Positions 1 through 9,000 are shown, counted from the first letter of the stretch. The stretch: 42,500 bases of DNA from Prorocentrum cordatum (GCA_963575745.1 CAUYUJ010016483.1:1-42500); one strand, 5' to 3'. A program made the numbers and translations. Notes: generated from the letters alone by a model not told the origin.

Positions 1-54
1 TTGGAAACGGACCCAACCATATGCAGTTGCGAGTAACGCGTTGTAGGTGCCACT

Positions 55-1332
55 TTCAGTGGAGCTCCCTATGGGGCCACGAAGCGCGTGAGGGACGTGC
101 CGTAATGGATGGGGGAGACGCATGCGGGCGGTGCTACTGGGGTCTTCGGTGGAGCCCCCTATGAGCCCACGAAACGCTGTACGGGGCGTGGCTGACGCAT
201 GCGGGCGGTGCCCTTCGCTGGAGCTCCCGATGAGGCCACGAAGCGCTGTACTGGTTGGGGGAAACGCATGCGGGCGGTGCGGCCGGGGTCTTTATGTGCA
301 GCTCCATACGGGGCCACGGAACGCTGTACTGGGTGGTGGCAGACGCATGCGGGCGGTGCCATTGGAACCTTCTCCCTATGCGGCCACGGGAGGGGGGGAC
401 TCATGCGGGCGGTGCCACTGGGGCGTTCGGTGGATCTCCCTCCCTACGGGCCCACGGGGCGCTGTAGTGGGTGGGGGGTCGCATGCGGGCGGTGCCACTG
501 GAGCTTGGTGGAGCTCCCAATCAATGAGGCCGCGAAATGCAGTTCCAGGTGGTGGACGACGCATGCGGGCGGAACCACTGGGGTCTTCCGGCGGAGCTCC
601 CGACGGGGCCACGAAACGCTATATTGGGTGGTGGCTGACGCACGCGGGCGGTCCCATTGGGACCATCGATGGTGCTCCCCATGGAGCCACGAAGCGCTGT
701 GCTGGGTGGTGGCAGACGCATGCGGGCTGTGCCACTGAGGATTTCGGTGGGGCCCTCCTATGGGGCCACGCAGCGCTGTGCTTGGTGGTGGCTGACGCAT
801 GCGGGCGGTCTCATTGGGACCTTTGGTGGAGGTCCCTGTGGGGCCACGAAACGCTATACTGGGTGGTGGCTGACGCATGCGGGCGGTCCCACTGGGACCT
901 TCGGTGGAGCTGCTGGGTGGTAGCTGACGCATGCGGGCGGTGGCTGACGCATGCGGGCTGTGCCACTGAGGACTTCGGTGGGGCCCCCCTATGGGGCCAC
1001 GCAACGCTGTGCTTGGTGGTGGCTGACGCATGCGGGTGGTGCCACTGGGGCCTTCGGTGGAGCCCCCCATTAGGCCACGCAACGCTGTGCTGGGTGGTGG
1101 CTGACGCATGTGGGCGGTCCCATTGGGGCATTCGGTGGAGATCCCTATGGGGCCACGAAGCGCTGTACCGGTTGGTGGCTGACGCATGCGGGTGGTGCCA
1201 CTGGGGCCTTCGGTGGAGCCCCCCATGGGACCACGAAACGCTGTGTTGGGTGGTGGCTGACGCATGTGGGCGGTCCCACTGGGGGCTTCGGTGGAGCTCC
1301 ATATGGGGCCACGAAACGCTGTACTGGGTGGC
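55..1332. repeat. 78-bp minisatellite, about 17 copies
   Basis: The motif ACGCATGCGGGCGG recurs at about 118, 195, 264, 343, 479, 559, 717, 795, 873, 1026, 1104, 1182 and 1260, with a dominant spacing of 78-79 bp and a few shorter units (a 20-bp step at 930-950). Each unit carries a conserved GGCCACGAAACGCTGT segment and a variable GGTGGAGCTCC-like segment. Because 78 is a multiple of three, several frames stay open on both strands. The longest (122-1519, 465 codons) reads as repeated THAGG..G..GGAP.GATKR peptides. I see no splice or codon signal that makes this a real gene. Confidence 0.93.
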
Positions 1333-2310
1333 AGGGAGGAGAGGGAGGAGGGGCGGGAGGAGGGGGGACCGTTTCTTCAAGACGAGGACCCAACACCACA
1401 GGATTGTTGGGAAAAAGTGTGGGTGTGGATTGGCGTGCGCTGTGTGTGTGTGTGTGTTTGTTTGGGTGTGGATTGGGTGGGTTGTTGTTGTGTTTGTTTG
1501 GCCCGCGAACGATTCATGAGCTCATGTCGATGGCAACAAGAAGAGCGGCGAGATACACTGGACCGGCATCACGAGGCCAGCACCGTTGTACAGTGCGACG
1601 TCTCATCGACGCAGGCTTGTGCACGCTAGTCCAGGCCCTAGGGCTGGCCCACCTGCGTGAGCTTTGACCATGGACCATCTGTGGTCAGTAGATTCACATG
1701 ACAAATTCTTCTAGCTTCTTTATTTACATACTCTGCCGTGCTCACTCCAGCAGCGTTGTACTGTCATCCTAGGACTGCACCAGTGCTGCCCCGCTTGTCA
1801 TTGCCTTCCAGTTCCGTCTATGCGCTCGCCACATGCGCACGCGCTGAGTTGGCAAGTGCAGATGATGTCTTTTGTATGCAGCTCAGGAACTTGGCGTGTG
1901 CAACACATGCCCGGCATAGTGGGTTATGTTTGTACAGGTACACTCCAGTATTTCGATGATGAACAACGTGGCGCGATCGTCATCTCCCGTCGTTGTCGAG
2001 AGTATGGTCTGCATTGGATTATCGGAAAGGCCCTACGGCTGTCTCTGCCGACTTTGAAAGTGATGATGAGGCCCCAGATATGCCACGAGAGAACCGCGAA
2101 GCGCACGACGGCAGGTCGACGATCATCCCAGAGCGGCTTTAGTGGCCGTGCCACCTCAGTCGAAGACGCCTACGGCGAATCATCGCCGCACCCCGCCCCT
2201 GTCTTTTGAAACAGTTTATGTGGCCGAACGTTGCGGCCAGAGTTCGACCATGCTGTCGGGCTTTGTGTTCTCCAAGCCGTTGTGAAAACGCTTCGGGGAT
2301 CATGAGGGGG
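1333..2310. other. Unassigned DNA with a short GT tract
   Basis: The minisatellite gives way to a purine-rich stretch, then a GT/TTG-rich tract at about 1436-1502. From 1503 to 2310 the composition is ordinary, without internal repeats I can see. An open frame at 1820-2209 (129 codons, plus strand) has non-repetitive composition but matches no family I recognise. Its neighbour on the minus strand (1924-2154) is equally unconvincing. No repeat family defined elsewhere in the window occurs here. Confidence 0.5.
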
Positions 2311-2311
2311 A

Positions 2312-2413
2312 GAAAGAAGAGGAGAAGGAGAAGGAGGAGGAGGAGGAGGAGGAGGAGGAGACGATGATGGTGATGATGATGATGACGATGCTGATGATGA
2401 TTATGATTCATCA

Positions 2414-2480
<67 letters not shown>

Positions 2481-2632
2481 GGATGATGAGGATGAGATGA
2501 TGAGGATGATGAGGATGAGGAGGATGAGGGATGAGGATGAGGATGAGGATGAGGATGAGGATGAGGATGAGGATGAGGATGAGGATGAGGATGAGGAGGA
2601 GGAGGAGGAGGAGGAGGAGGAGGAGGAATGTG
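2312..2632. repeat. Compound GGA / GAT / GATGAG array
   Basis: GGA units (about 2332-2359) pass into GAT units (about 2361-2500), then into the hexamer GATGAG (about 2530-2595) and back to GGA (about 2595-2627). On the minus strand this makes poly-Ser/poly-Leu inside the 439-codon open frame 2139-3458. On the plus strand it makes alternating Asp-Glu. I treat these frames as repeat artefacts. Confidence 0.95.
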
Positions 2633-3399
2633 AGGCGTCTTGGGAGCCCTTAGGGCACTCTTGTGGCCTCCTGGTTACCTCTTGGAGGGCTCCTCGGTGC
2701 TTCTCTGGGCCTCGTGGCGGTGTGGGAGGGGGGCGCGGTACCGCGGTGCCGGTGCCCGCGGCGTGTCGCGCCAGAAGAAAGCGGTCGGGGCGCAGGGGAG
2801 GCGTCGGCGGTGGGGGCGGGGGGGAGCTGGGCTGGCTGTGGGGAGCCAGGCGGCGGAGGAGGAGGAGCTGGGGTGGACGCGCGTGGGGCGGGGGGGGGCG
2901 GAGGGGAGCACGTTGCTGGTGCGGTGCCGGTGCCGCGCCGGAAGAGAGCGGGCGGGGCGGAGGGGGCGCGCCGGCTGGGGAGCGAAGAAGAGGAGCTGGC
3001 TGGCTGCGGGCGGGAGCGTGGAGAGGGGGGGCGGTGCCCTGGCCGGGGGGCGAGGAGGAGCTAGGCTCGCGGCGAGGAAGAGCTGGGAGGCGCGAGGGGG
3101 AGCTGGGCTGGCGGCGGGGAGGGAAGAAAGACGGGGGTGCTCCCTGGTGCGAATGAGTTATGCCGTGCCTTGCCGCAACAAAGGCGTCGCAGCTCCAGGC
3201 ACAGGTGACATTTTCTTCTAACCAAAATACTCTCCTCGACAAAGCCAGGGTAACACGCCTGCCCCAGAGGCGGCCCAAGAGGCGCCCGAGCCGGCCCCGC
3301 GGCCGACCCGACGGGCGGCGCGGGGCGGCGCGCGCGCCGAGGGCGCCTGGCTTGGGGGCGACGGCGGGTTCGAGTCGAAGGAGAGACAACGGCACAAAC
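2633..3399. other. G-rich, very GC-rich DNA
   Basis: The plus strand is strongly G-rich between about 2700 and 3140, with runs of 6-8 G (for example near 2818, 2889 and 3030). From 3240 to 3360 the DNA is balanced but extremely GC-rich. Overlapping open frames exist in several phases, as expected from absence of AT-rich stop codons. No protein motif was recognised. Confidence 0.5.
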
Positions 3400-3403
3400 A
3401 TAA

Positions 3404-3534
3404 CTTGGCATCGCTCGGACGTGTGTATGTTTTCTCGGCGAGGACCATCGAAGAGCATCCTTGATCATCGAGCAAAGAAGACCACGCACGAAACCGACAA
3501 ATGCACGGGAAATGGACGTCGGAGCGATGGCGAG
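3404..3534. mobile_element. Family A element, copy 1 (131 bp, TSD ATAA)
   Basis: The left end CTTGGCATCGCTCGGACGT is the inverted repeat of the right end (reverse complement CTCGCCATCGCTCCGACGT), 16 of 19 positions matching. ATAA lies immediately outside both ends (3400-3403 and 3535-3538). The interior is shared by all A copies: a T-rich stretch, a CTCGGCGAGGACCATCGA-like block, then CGCACGAAACCGA and an A-rich stretch. There is no coding capacity, so it would need a transposase supplied elsewhere. Confidence 0.92.
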
Positions 3535-3600
3535 ATAAAGTTTCTCAGCCACGCGCAGAGGGGGGTGGGGGGAGGGGGGAGGGCTTCTTAGAAGCACCCC

Positions 3601-3660
3601 TGCTTCTTAGAAGGCGCGGGCCTTCTCTATAGATGCAAGGCCGGCGCCTTCTAAGAAGCA
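3601..3660. repeat. Near-perfect 60-bp hairpin
   Basis: The arms TGCTTCTTAGAAGGCGC and GCGCCTTCTAAGAAGCA are exact inverted repeats at the two ends. A further GGCC/GGCC pair extends the stem around a loop of about 16 nt. A third related motif (GCTTCTTAGAAGCACCCC) precedes it at 3585-3599. It may be the tip of a small foldback element. Confidence 0.85.
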
Positions 3661-3713
3661 GCCTCCTCCTGAGAAGGCCTCCCCCCTCCCCCTCCGCCGC
3701 CTATTGCGCGCCG

Positions 3714-3911
3714 CCAAGAAAAAAACATGCACAAAGTCAGAGTTTCCGAGCTCCGCGTTGCTTTCGTGGGGATCGGCGCTCGGCCCCCCTGGCGGAGCCT
3801 CCTGCGCCGACCCTGGTGCGCTCCGCGCGCCAGGGAGGGGCTCCAGCGCCGATCCCAAAGAGTCCGCGCGGAGCTCCGACTGCTCTTGTTCATGCAGTGT
3901 TTCTCCTTCTA
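3714..3911. mobile_element. Family C foldback, copy 1
   Basis: The two halves are long imperfect inverted repeats. The inner arms GGGATCGGCGC and GCGCCGATCCC flank a central GGCGCGGAG/CTCCGCGCGCC hairpin. The outer arms carry GAGCTCCGCG and CGCGGAGCTC, then AAACATGCA and TTCATGCAG motifs. The right end TTCTCCTTCTA matches the ends of C3 and C5. I find no clear target duplication. Confidence 0.75.
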
Positions 3912-4212
3912 CGGGTGCGCGCACTGGAGGCGCCTCCTCCTGATGCGTCTGCTCCGCGTCCGCTTTCAAGGGTGCAACCCTTGGGAGGTCCAATTCCGCA
4001 TCGGCGCCGCCAGATTGCTCTCGTCGGGCCTTCTTCGCGCACCCTCGCGCGACGACTCTGGGGCGCGACTCGTGGGAAGGTCAAATCCAGCACTGGCGCT
4101 GGCACAACGTGGTCGCAAGCTTGCCTTGAAATCAAACCCCCCTCGCGCCACCCATCTGCAGGGCGCCGCCAGATTTCCCTCAGCCGCCCCAAATCACCGC
4201 ACGCGCGCCATA

Positions 4213-4395
4213 GAGCCAGCCCGCATAGTAAGGATGGACAACCTTCCCAAACGTGTACCCTGGGACCCTGACATCCTTGCCTCCTCGGCTCATCCTGGGC
4301 CGCTCTCGTTGGCCGCCGCTCGGAAGCCTTCGAGACGGCCCTCCCTCCAAGGGCCTCGCATCCTCATCGTGCATCCGGATGATACGGGCTGACTG
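4213..4395. mobile_element. Family D element, copy 1
   Basis: This is a member of the roughly 172-bp D family. Internal landmarks are CCTTCCCAA, GCATCCTTGCCTCCTCGG-like, and CATCCTCATCGTGCATCC. The right terminus CGGGCTGACTG matches D6. The expected left TA is present (4211-4212) and the right TA has decayed to GA. Element B1 begins 4 bp downstream, with its TSD overlapping the D1 end. Confidence 0.75.
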
Positions 4396-4398
4396 GAT

Positions 4399-4515
4399 TT
4401 AGGAGGAGAAAAAACATCCAGACACAATTAATCGTCGAGACCCAGGAAAGTATGGGAAAATACAGGGAGTCCTTCTATTTGTGTTTATTTATTTGTGTGT
4501 CCTGGGGCCCCTTCA
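4399..4515. mobile_element. Family B element, copy 1 (117 bp, TSD TGGAT)
   Basis: It starts TTAGGAGGAGAA and ends GTCCTGGGGCCCCTTCA, the B termini. TGGAT is directly repeated at 4394-4398 and 4516-4520. It is shorter than other B copies because the middle block (GGGAAGTGGGGGG plus the second GGAAAATAT unit) is missing. It sits exactly at the right end of D1 and is followed by a GC-rich island. Confidence 0.9.
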
Positions 4516-4789
4516 TGGATTCACGACAGCCCGCACGCAACCGGCCCACTGCACCACCCACGCCTGCGGCCGCCCTCGTCGCAGCTCCGCCCGCGCGCGC
4601 TCGCCGCGCGCGGCCGCGACCCCAACCCTGGCAGGCGGCGGCCGGCGGCAACCCTGCTGCGGACGCCGGACTGGGGGGCGATGGCGAGTTCGAGGGCCAG
4701 GTGCGCGCGCTGGAGGCGCCCTCGCTCGTGGGGGGGGAGAGGGGCCCCTCGATCGCCGCGGGGGCTGCTGAGATGATAAGGGGGAAACA
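4516..4789. other. GC-rich island, possible exon remnant
   Basis: The island directly follows B1 and has little simple repetition. One plus frame (within 4452-4955) reads GGDGEFEGQVRALEAPSLVGG, which looks protein-like, but I cannot assign a family. Alternative frames are also open because stop codons are rare in such GC-rich DNA. Confidence 0.25.
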
Positions 4790-4954
4790 CAAGGGCTCCC
4801 TCGAGGGCGCGAAGTTATTCGCGCTTCGCGCTTCGCGGTCCTCGTTCCTTCTCCCCCTCCTCCTCGTCCTCCTATTCTCCCTTTGGGAGGGCGGCGCGAG
4901 AGCGCGAAGTTATTCGCGCTTCGCGCAGCGCGAAGCGCGAAGTTGGGAGCCCTA
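4790..4954. mobile_element. GC-rich foldback element (TSD GGAAACA)
   Basis: The outer arms AGGGCTCCC (4792-4800) and GGGAGCCCT (4945-4953) are inverted repeats. Inside, GGCGCGAAGTTATTCGCGCT occurs twice, about 90 bp apart, each followed by GCTTCGCGC-type palindromes. GGAAACA is repeated outside both ends (4783-4789 and 4955-4961). This is the only copy in the window. Confidence 0.75.
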
Positions 4955-4965
4955 GGAAACAGGTG

Positions 4966-5211
4966 GATGCTGAGGTGGGTTCGGCCCGGCCGAATCCAGC
5001 TGAGAAGAGGGTTGCACTTGCCCTGAGTGGCTCAAGGGCGCACAGATCTGGGCTAAGTGGTCGGAGCCCACTTGGAGGAGTTACCTCATCATCCTAAGCC
5101 ACATAGGGCACTTGCAACCCACTGTCAAGTTGGTCTAGGCCAGGTAAAGCCCACTGTAGCATCCACTTCTAAACGCCCCATCTCCTTGGCAGCCCCCGCG
5201 GCGATCCAAGA
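4966..5211. mobile_element. Family O element, copy 2 (left end degraded)
   Basis: It aligns over its length with the O1 element at 16413-16672. Shared blocks include CATCCTAAGCCACAT, GAGTTACCTC/GAGTTGCCTC, CTCTGGGC.AAGTGG and the terminal GCGGCGATCCAAG. The left inverted repeat seen in O1 is not recognisable here. Confidence 0.75.
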
Positions 5212-5240
5212 AGAGGCTGGTTTTGGGCGGAAGCATGTGA

Positions 5241-5480
5241 GCGACAAAAGAGAATTGGTTTGTTCTCGCCGACCTTGGCGCCGAAGCTGCCCGCTTGAGG
5301 TCTTGCGTGAGCGCCCTCGTTTCCACTGGCGTGCCCTGCTGTCGACTCGCGTTAGACGCGGAGGGAGGTTGCCATGCCACCTCGCGCAAGGCCCGCTTCT
5401 TCTTGTCGCCCAAGTCAGTATCCCTCGCGGGCCGGGCCTCTGAGCCGCCGCGCCATGAATCCGGGGCGGTTCTTCGCTAG
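5241..5480 (+). CDS. Open reading segment of unknown function (possible exon)
   Basis: The frame runs from about 5244, after a possible AG acceptor (GACAAAAG), to a TAG at about 5478. It reads in part NWFVLADLGAEAARLRSC followed by VSALVSTGVPCCRLALDAEG. The first half has the hydrophobic/charged alternation of a helix-rich protein; the second half is basic and Ser/Pro-rich. There is no repeat in the DNA and no recognised domain. It lies between O2 and A2. Because AT-poor DNA here produces chance frames easily, this is only a candidate. A spliced transcript would be needed to call it a gene. Confidence 0.25.
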   Translation, partial: ATKENWFVLADLGAEAARLRSCVSALVSTGVPCCRLALDAEGGCHATSRKARFFLSPKSVSLAGRASEPPRHESGAVLR

Positions 5481-5707
5481 GGCCCCGCACGGAGCGTATC
5501 CTTGCGATCGCGATCAGGCCCCGGAGGCCAGACCTGAGGGGCGCCATGATCTGGATACATGTGCCGCTCGCGCGGGTGGACCCTGGAGACCGTTTGTGTT
5601 CATCCCCTGGCCAAGATCGGGCGTGACCGGGGCGCGGAGGGAGGGAGGGAGGGAGGGGGCCAGTGACGTCACGATTCTCGCCAGCGCCGTCTGGGACTGC
5701 TTAAGCA

Positions 5708-5836
5708 CTTAGCATCGCTCGGACGTGTACATTTTTCCTCGGCGAGAACCATCGAGGACCATCCTGGACCATCGAGCAAAACAAAACGCACGAAACCGAA
5801 AAATGCATTGGAAATGGACGTCCAAGCGACGGCGAG
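5708..5836. mobile_element. Family A element, copy 2 (129 bp, TSD AGCA)
   Basis: It starts CTTAGCATCGCTCGGACGT and ends ACGTCCAAGCGACGGCGAG. AGCA abuts both ends (5704-5707 and 5837-5840). The interior is the standard A sequence, including CGCACGAAACCGAAAAATGC. Confidence 0.92.
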
Positions 5837-5998
5837 AGCATGGCCAATTCTCAGACGGTGTTGGCGCGAATCGTGAGGTAGCCAGAGGGGTGGGCCCGGC
5901 CCGTCACGGTCGTCCTCACGGCTCGAAGCAGGAAAGTTCGAGGAAGCGTGTTGGTTGGGAGGTTTTCGGGCAGTTTCGTCGGTTCTCGGGAGCTTCCA

Positions 5999-6166
5999 TA
6001 GGGGAACGAAAAGTGACATAAGCATAAAGACTCTGAGGTCCGCGCGGATTTCTCGGATCGGCGCCAGGGGCGGCGCCGGAGGCGCCGCCGGGGGGTCCCA
6101 GCGCCGATCCGAGAAATCTGCGCGGACCTCCGAGCTTTTATGTTTATGCCACTTTTTGTTCCCCTA
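5999..6166. mobile_element. Family C foldback, copy 2 (168 bp, TSD TTCCA)
   Basis: This is the best-preserved C copy. The arms are about 67 bp each and nearly perfect inverted repeats, from TAGGGGAACGAAAAGTG.CA and its partner at the right end through CATAA.CATAAA and GGTCCGCGCGGATTT to CTCGGATCGGCGC. The loop is a short GGCGCC-rich palindrome. TTCCA is duplicated exactly at 5994-5998 and 6167-6171. Confidence 0.93.
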
Positions 6167-6284
6167 TTCCAACCTCGGCGCGTTCCAGCAGCCGCGCCTC
6201 TTGGAGGGCGTTCTCTGGGTGCCTGGGTCCTCCCGACGAGCCGCCCGGGAGCCGAGTTCACCCGAAATCCAGTGGGTAACGTTG

Positions 6285-6457
6285 CAGTCAGCCCGCATGG
6301 TCAGAATGCGCATCCTTCCCAACGGTACCCTTGCATCCTTACCTCCTCGGTCCATCCTGGGCCACTTTCGCTGGCCGCGCCCCGTTCGAGAAGCTTCGAC
6401 CTGGGCGTCCAAGGCCCTTGCATCCTCGTCGCGCATCCTTATGATACCGGCCGATTG
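6285..6457. mobile_element. Family D element, copy 2
   Basis: It starts CAGTCAGCCCG and ends CCGGCCGATTG followed by TA; the left dinucleotide is TG. The interior keeps GTACCCTTGCATCCTTACC, TCGCTGGCCGCGCCCCG and GGGCGTCCAAGGCCCTTGC. H1 follows 17 bp downstream, the same order as D3-H2. Confidence 0.85.
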
Positions 6458-6474
6458 TAGCGTTCTCTTTAGTT

Positions 6475-6668
6475 TTGCGGAAGTCGATCAATGGAGAGGA
6501 AACATGTTGCCACATAATTTCCAGATGTCTAACAGATGTGTCAAACATGTTTGAAGTATGTCAAGAACATGGTTGAACCGTTTTTAGAACATGTTTTACA
6601 GATGTTATAAACACATGCTTAATTCAATGATCGGATTGTTAGAGTGTCCATTGTCATGGCATCCGCAA
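6475..6668. mobile_element. Family H element, copy 1 (194 bp, 7/8 TSD)
   Basis: It is AT-rich unlike its surroundings. The left end TTGCGGAAG.CGATCAATGG mirrors the right end (reverse complement TTGCGGATGCCATGACAATGG). The flanks are CTTTAGTT (6467-6474) and ATTTAGTT (6669-6676), an 8-bp duplication with one mismatch. The interior carries several ACATGT/AACATGTT palindromes. Confidence 0.87.
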
Positions 6669-6677
6669 ATTTAGTTC

Positions 6678-6870
6678 ACGGCTCTCCACGCATCCTCAGA
6701 TTCTTGCATCCGCTCGCACGGCCCGGTCGCCGTGCCAGCCTCTTTGCGGAGCTGTGGGGTGGGCGGGTGACTGTTCTTGGCAACCGTCGGGTGGAACCAA
6801 GCGCTGGAGTGGCGCGCTTTTCGTGCAGCTTTCGGCCGTTCCAAGGGGTGGTTGGGGAGTGAAGGAGAAT
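6678..6870. repeat. Repeat F, copy 1
   Basis: It aligns with 8800-9000. Shared blocks are CTCCACGCATCCTCA, TGCATCCGCTCGC, GCCGTGCCAGCC, GAGCTGTGGGG, GGCAACC and TTTCGGCCGT.CCAA, ending in GGTTGGGGAGTGAAGGAG-like sequence. No terminal inverted repeat is evident. A third fragment (ATCTCCACGCATCCTCA) is at 7150-7166. Confidence 0.8.
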
Positions 6871-6897
6871 GGTTCGGTAGCAAGTAATGGACCCTCC

Positions 6898-7130
6898 GTC
6901 CTTAGCGTCTACTAGCGTCGATTAGCGTCTGGGAGTCGATGAGACAGCCCAACTCATCGTCGACTGGCAACGATTAGCGCCGATTTAGCGTCGATTCGCA
7001 TCGATTCACACCGCCTACGCCGCCGAGGAGCGTGCGAAGTCGCCAGCGGGGCCAAAATCTCTGACCTACCGGCGATGTATCACCGACTCTGGGTCGACGT
7101 TCCCCCCCCCCCTGAGCATTTCCCCCCCTT
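6898..7130. repeat. Short TTAGCGTC repeats, then a V-like fragment
   Basis: At 6899-7010 the unit TTAGCGTC(G/T) recurs about six times at irregular 10-30 bp spacing. From about 7030 to 7130 the DNA resembles the right part of element V1 (GCCAGCGGG, CTGACCTAC, GGCGATG.ATC, GGGTCGACGTT, CCCCCTGAGC). Confidence 0.6.
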
Positions 7131-7169
7131 GCGTTCTCTCTAGCTCACGCATCTCCACGCATCCTCACA

Positions 7170-7343
7170 CAGGCAACCCTCACAAGGAGGATGGGTAACC
7201 TTCCCGAGGGTACTCTTGCATCCTTGCCTCCTCGGTCTACCCTTGGCCACTCTCGCTAGCCGCGCCCCGCTCGAGAAGCTTGCAAGTGGGCGTCCAAGGC
7301 CTTTGCATCCTCATGGCGCATCCGCGTGATACGGGCCGGCTAC
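7170..7343. mobile_element. Family D element, copy 3
   Basis: The D interior is intact (GTACTCTTGCATCCTTGCC, GCCGCGCCCCGCTCGAGAAG, GGGCGTCCAAGGCCTTTGC). The ends are decayed: left CAGGCAACCCT, right ACGGGCCGGCTAC. H2 starts 4 bp later. Confidence 0.75.
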
Positions 7344-7347
7344 AGAA

Positions 7348-7538
7348 TTGTGGAGGGCGATCAATGGAGAGGAAGCGTGCTGCCAAATAATTTCCAGATG
7401 TCTAAAAGATGTTTAAACATGTTTTGGAAATGTAAAGAACATATTTAACACATGTTTAGAACATGTATTTCACATTGTAAACACATCTTTAATTCAATGA
7501 CAGGATTGGTAGAGTGTCCATTGTCATGGCATTCGCAA
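7348..7538. mobile_element. Family H element, copy 2 (191 bp)
   Basis: It starts TTGTGGAGGGCGATCAATGG and ends CCATTGTCATGGCATTCGCAA. No convincing 8-bp duplication remains (flanks CTACAGAA and CTGTGGAG). The D3-H2 order repeats D2-H1, so one pair may derive from duplication of the other. Confidence 0.85.
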
Positions 7539-7544
7539 CTGTGG

Positions 7545-7905
7545 AGGGGGATAGGCTCAGGGGTGATGCACCGACCCCCCATCGCCCATTCATCGCCGAG
7601 ATGGCCTCGATCGCCCACCCCGCCCGGCAACGTGCGGCTTCGCCAGCGGGTCAATCGCTGACCTACGGGCTCAGGGGCAACGTAGAGGGTACTCACTACC
7701 GGGTACTTCGGGAAGTTGCCCAAAGTTGCCAGTTTAGGGTGTCTTTCTGGCATTGCAGCGTTGCCCACATCGGGAAGGGTTGGCTTCGCCGGGTCACTTG
7801 CCAAAGGACCCGTCTGTGGAGTCCCCGTCAAATGGGGGCTGATCGGCGATGCATCCCCGATTCCAGGTCGATGTTTTGACCCCCCTGAGCCGGTTCCCCC
7901 CCGAG
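7545..7905. mobile_element. Element V, copy 1 (about 360 bp)
   Basis: The left end GGGGGATAGGCTCAGGGG is mirrored by the right end CCCCCCTGAGCCGGTTCCCC. It shares CCAGGTCG.TGTTTT with V2 at 28020-28210. In V1 that site is uninterrupted (7864-7878), whereas in V2 it holds element A5. No coding capacity is seen. Confidence 0.75.
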
Positions 7906-7913
7906 CGTTCTCT

Positions 7914-8012
7914 TCGGGGGCGGCCAGAGGGGGGTGATGACTAGGGGGGGAGGATATCATGGCGGAGGCCATGATATCTCCCCAGATGTCATGGCGCCTC
8001 TTCGTATTGTGA
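7914..8012. mobile_element. Family J element, copy 3, left half
   Basis: It starts TCGGGGGCGGCCAGAGGGGG like J2 and keeps GGTGATGACTAGGG, the ATATCATGGC.../GCCATGATAT palindrome and CATGGCGCCTCTTC. The homology stops near 8012. A matching right half appears at 8707-8787. Confidence 0.7.
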
Positions 8013-8706
8013 AGGCCTGACGGCCGGTGCCGCCGACCCTGAAAGTCATCGACGACGACCAGGATGGGGAGGAGGAGGAGGAGGAGGAGGAGGAGGAGGA
8101 GGAGGAGGAGGAGGAGGACGAGGACGAGGAGGCGGAGATAAGGGGGAGGAGGAGGAAAAGGAGGAGGAAAAGGACTCCCCCCTGGGACCCCCGCCCCGGG
8201 GAGGAGGACCGGCGGAGGACCGGCGTGGGAGAGGGGAGGGGAGGGGGAGGAGGACTCCCAGGGACGGATGCGTATCTGACTCCCCTCCCCTCCCTGGGAC
8301 TCCTCTCCACCTGGGGAGGAGGATTCGAGGAGGACCGGCGCGCCGGAGAAGGACTGGCGTGGGAGAGGTGGACCCCCAGAGGCGATGCGAATCAGACCCC
8401 CCGTCCCCTCTGGGTTCCCCCCCCGCCGGGGAAGGGACAAAGGGAAGGGGTTTTAAGGCGACGCTGATTACAAGCAGTTTATAGCCGTAGTTGAGCATCA
8501 CGAAGCAGAGCGCCTACTTACAATTTTTTTGACGTGACTACGACGTGGGTCGATTTCCCTCTATCCCCGGACTCCTTCCCCCGACGACGGGAGAGTGATC
8601 TCTCCTTCCCGACGGGGAAAGATAAACAGAAAAGGCGGCCCGTCGACGGGACCAGACACACCCTTCACGCACCCCAACAGGGTGGTCGGCGGATTTGGAT
8701 ACAATC
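8013..8706. repeat. GGA array and G-rich DNA between J3 halves
   Basis: GGA units run from about 8066 to 8118, followed by G/A-rich sequence with several (C)TCCCCTCCC and GGGACTCC(C) motifs to about 8440. The section 8455-8700 looks unique. The minus-strand frame 7445-8440 is repeat-driven. The block separates the two halves of J3 and could be a later insertion or expansion. Confidence 0.7.
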
Positions 8707-8787
8707 TGGCCCCTCCATGGGCTGCGCACATGCGCCGGCCATGATTGGCGCAACCCCGTCTCAGACGCCCCCCTCTTGGCCGCCCCC
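8707..8787. mobile_element. Family J element, copy 3, right half
   Basis: It aligns with the right halves of J1 and J2: CCATGGGCTGCGCACATG, CCGGCCATGATT, and CGCCCCCCTCTTGGCCGCCC at the end. It could be the displaced end of the element whose left half is at 7914, or a separate truncated copy. Confidence 0.6.
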
Positions 8788-8799
8788 CTGTATTTAACC

Positions 8800-9000
8800 C
8801 ACGCATCTCCACGCATCCTCATATTCATGCATCCGCTCGCTCGGCCCGGACGCCGTGCCAGCCGTTCTGTGGAGCTGTGGGGGGGCGGGGGGCTGCTTCC
8901 GGCAACCATCGCGTGGACAAATCGCGGGAGTGGCGATCGTTTCGGGCTGGTTTCGGCCGTCCCAAAAGGCGATTGGGGTGTGAAGGAGGAACATCTTGGA
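8800..9000. repeat. Repeat F, copy 2
   Basis: Partner of 6678-6870, with ACGCATCTCCACGCATCC at the left and GGTGTGAAGGAGGAACATC at the right. The arrangement in the centre is the same, with substitutions and small indels. Confidence 0.8.

Noticed and set aside
55-1332. CRISPR-like direct repeat array
   Set aside because: The spacing is regular but the units are homologous over their whole 78 bp; there are no unique spacers and the genome is eukaryotic in character.
1738-2209. Protein gene at 1820-2209
   Set aside because: A 129-codon frame with ordinary composition but no motif, homologue or splice support; left as unassigned DNA.
3361-3400. tRNA T-arm-like GGGTTCGAGTCG
   Set aside because: No matching acceptor stem, anticodon arm or A box within 80 bp upstream.
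2139-3458. 439-codon minus-strand open frame
   Set aside because: Most of it is poly-Ser/Leu/Pro from the GGA/GAT array and GC-rich flank; no motif and several overlapping frames.
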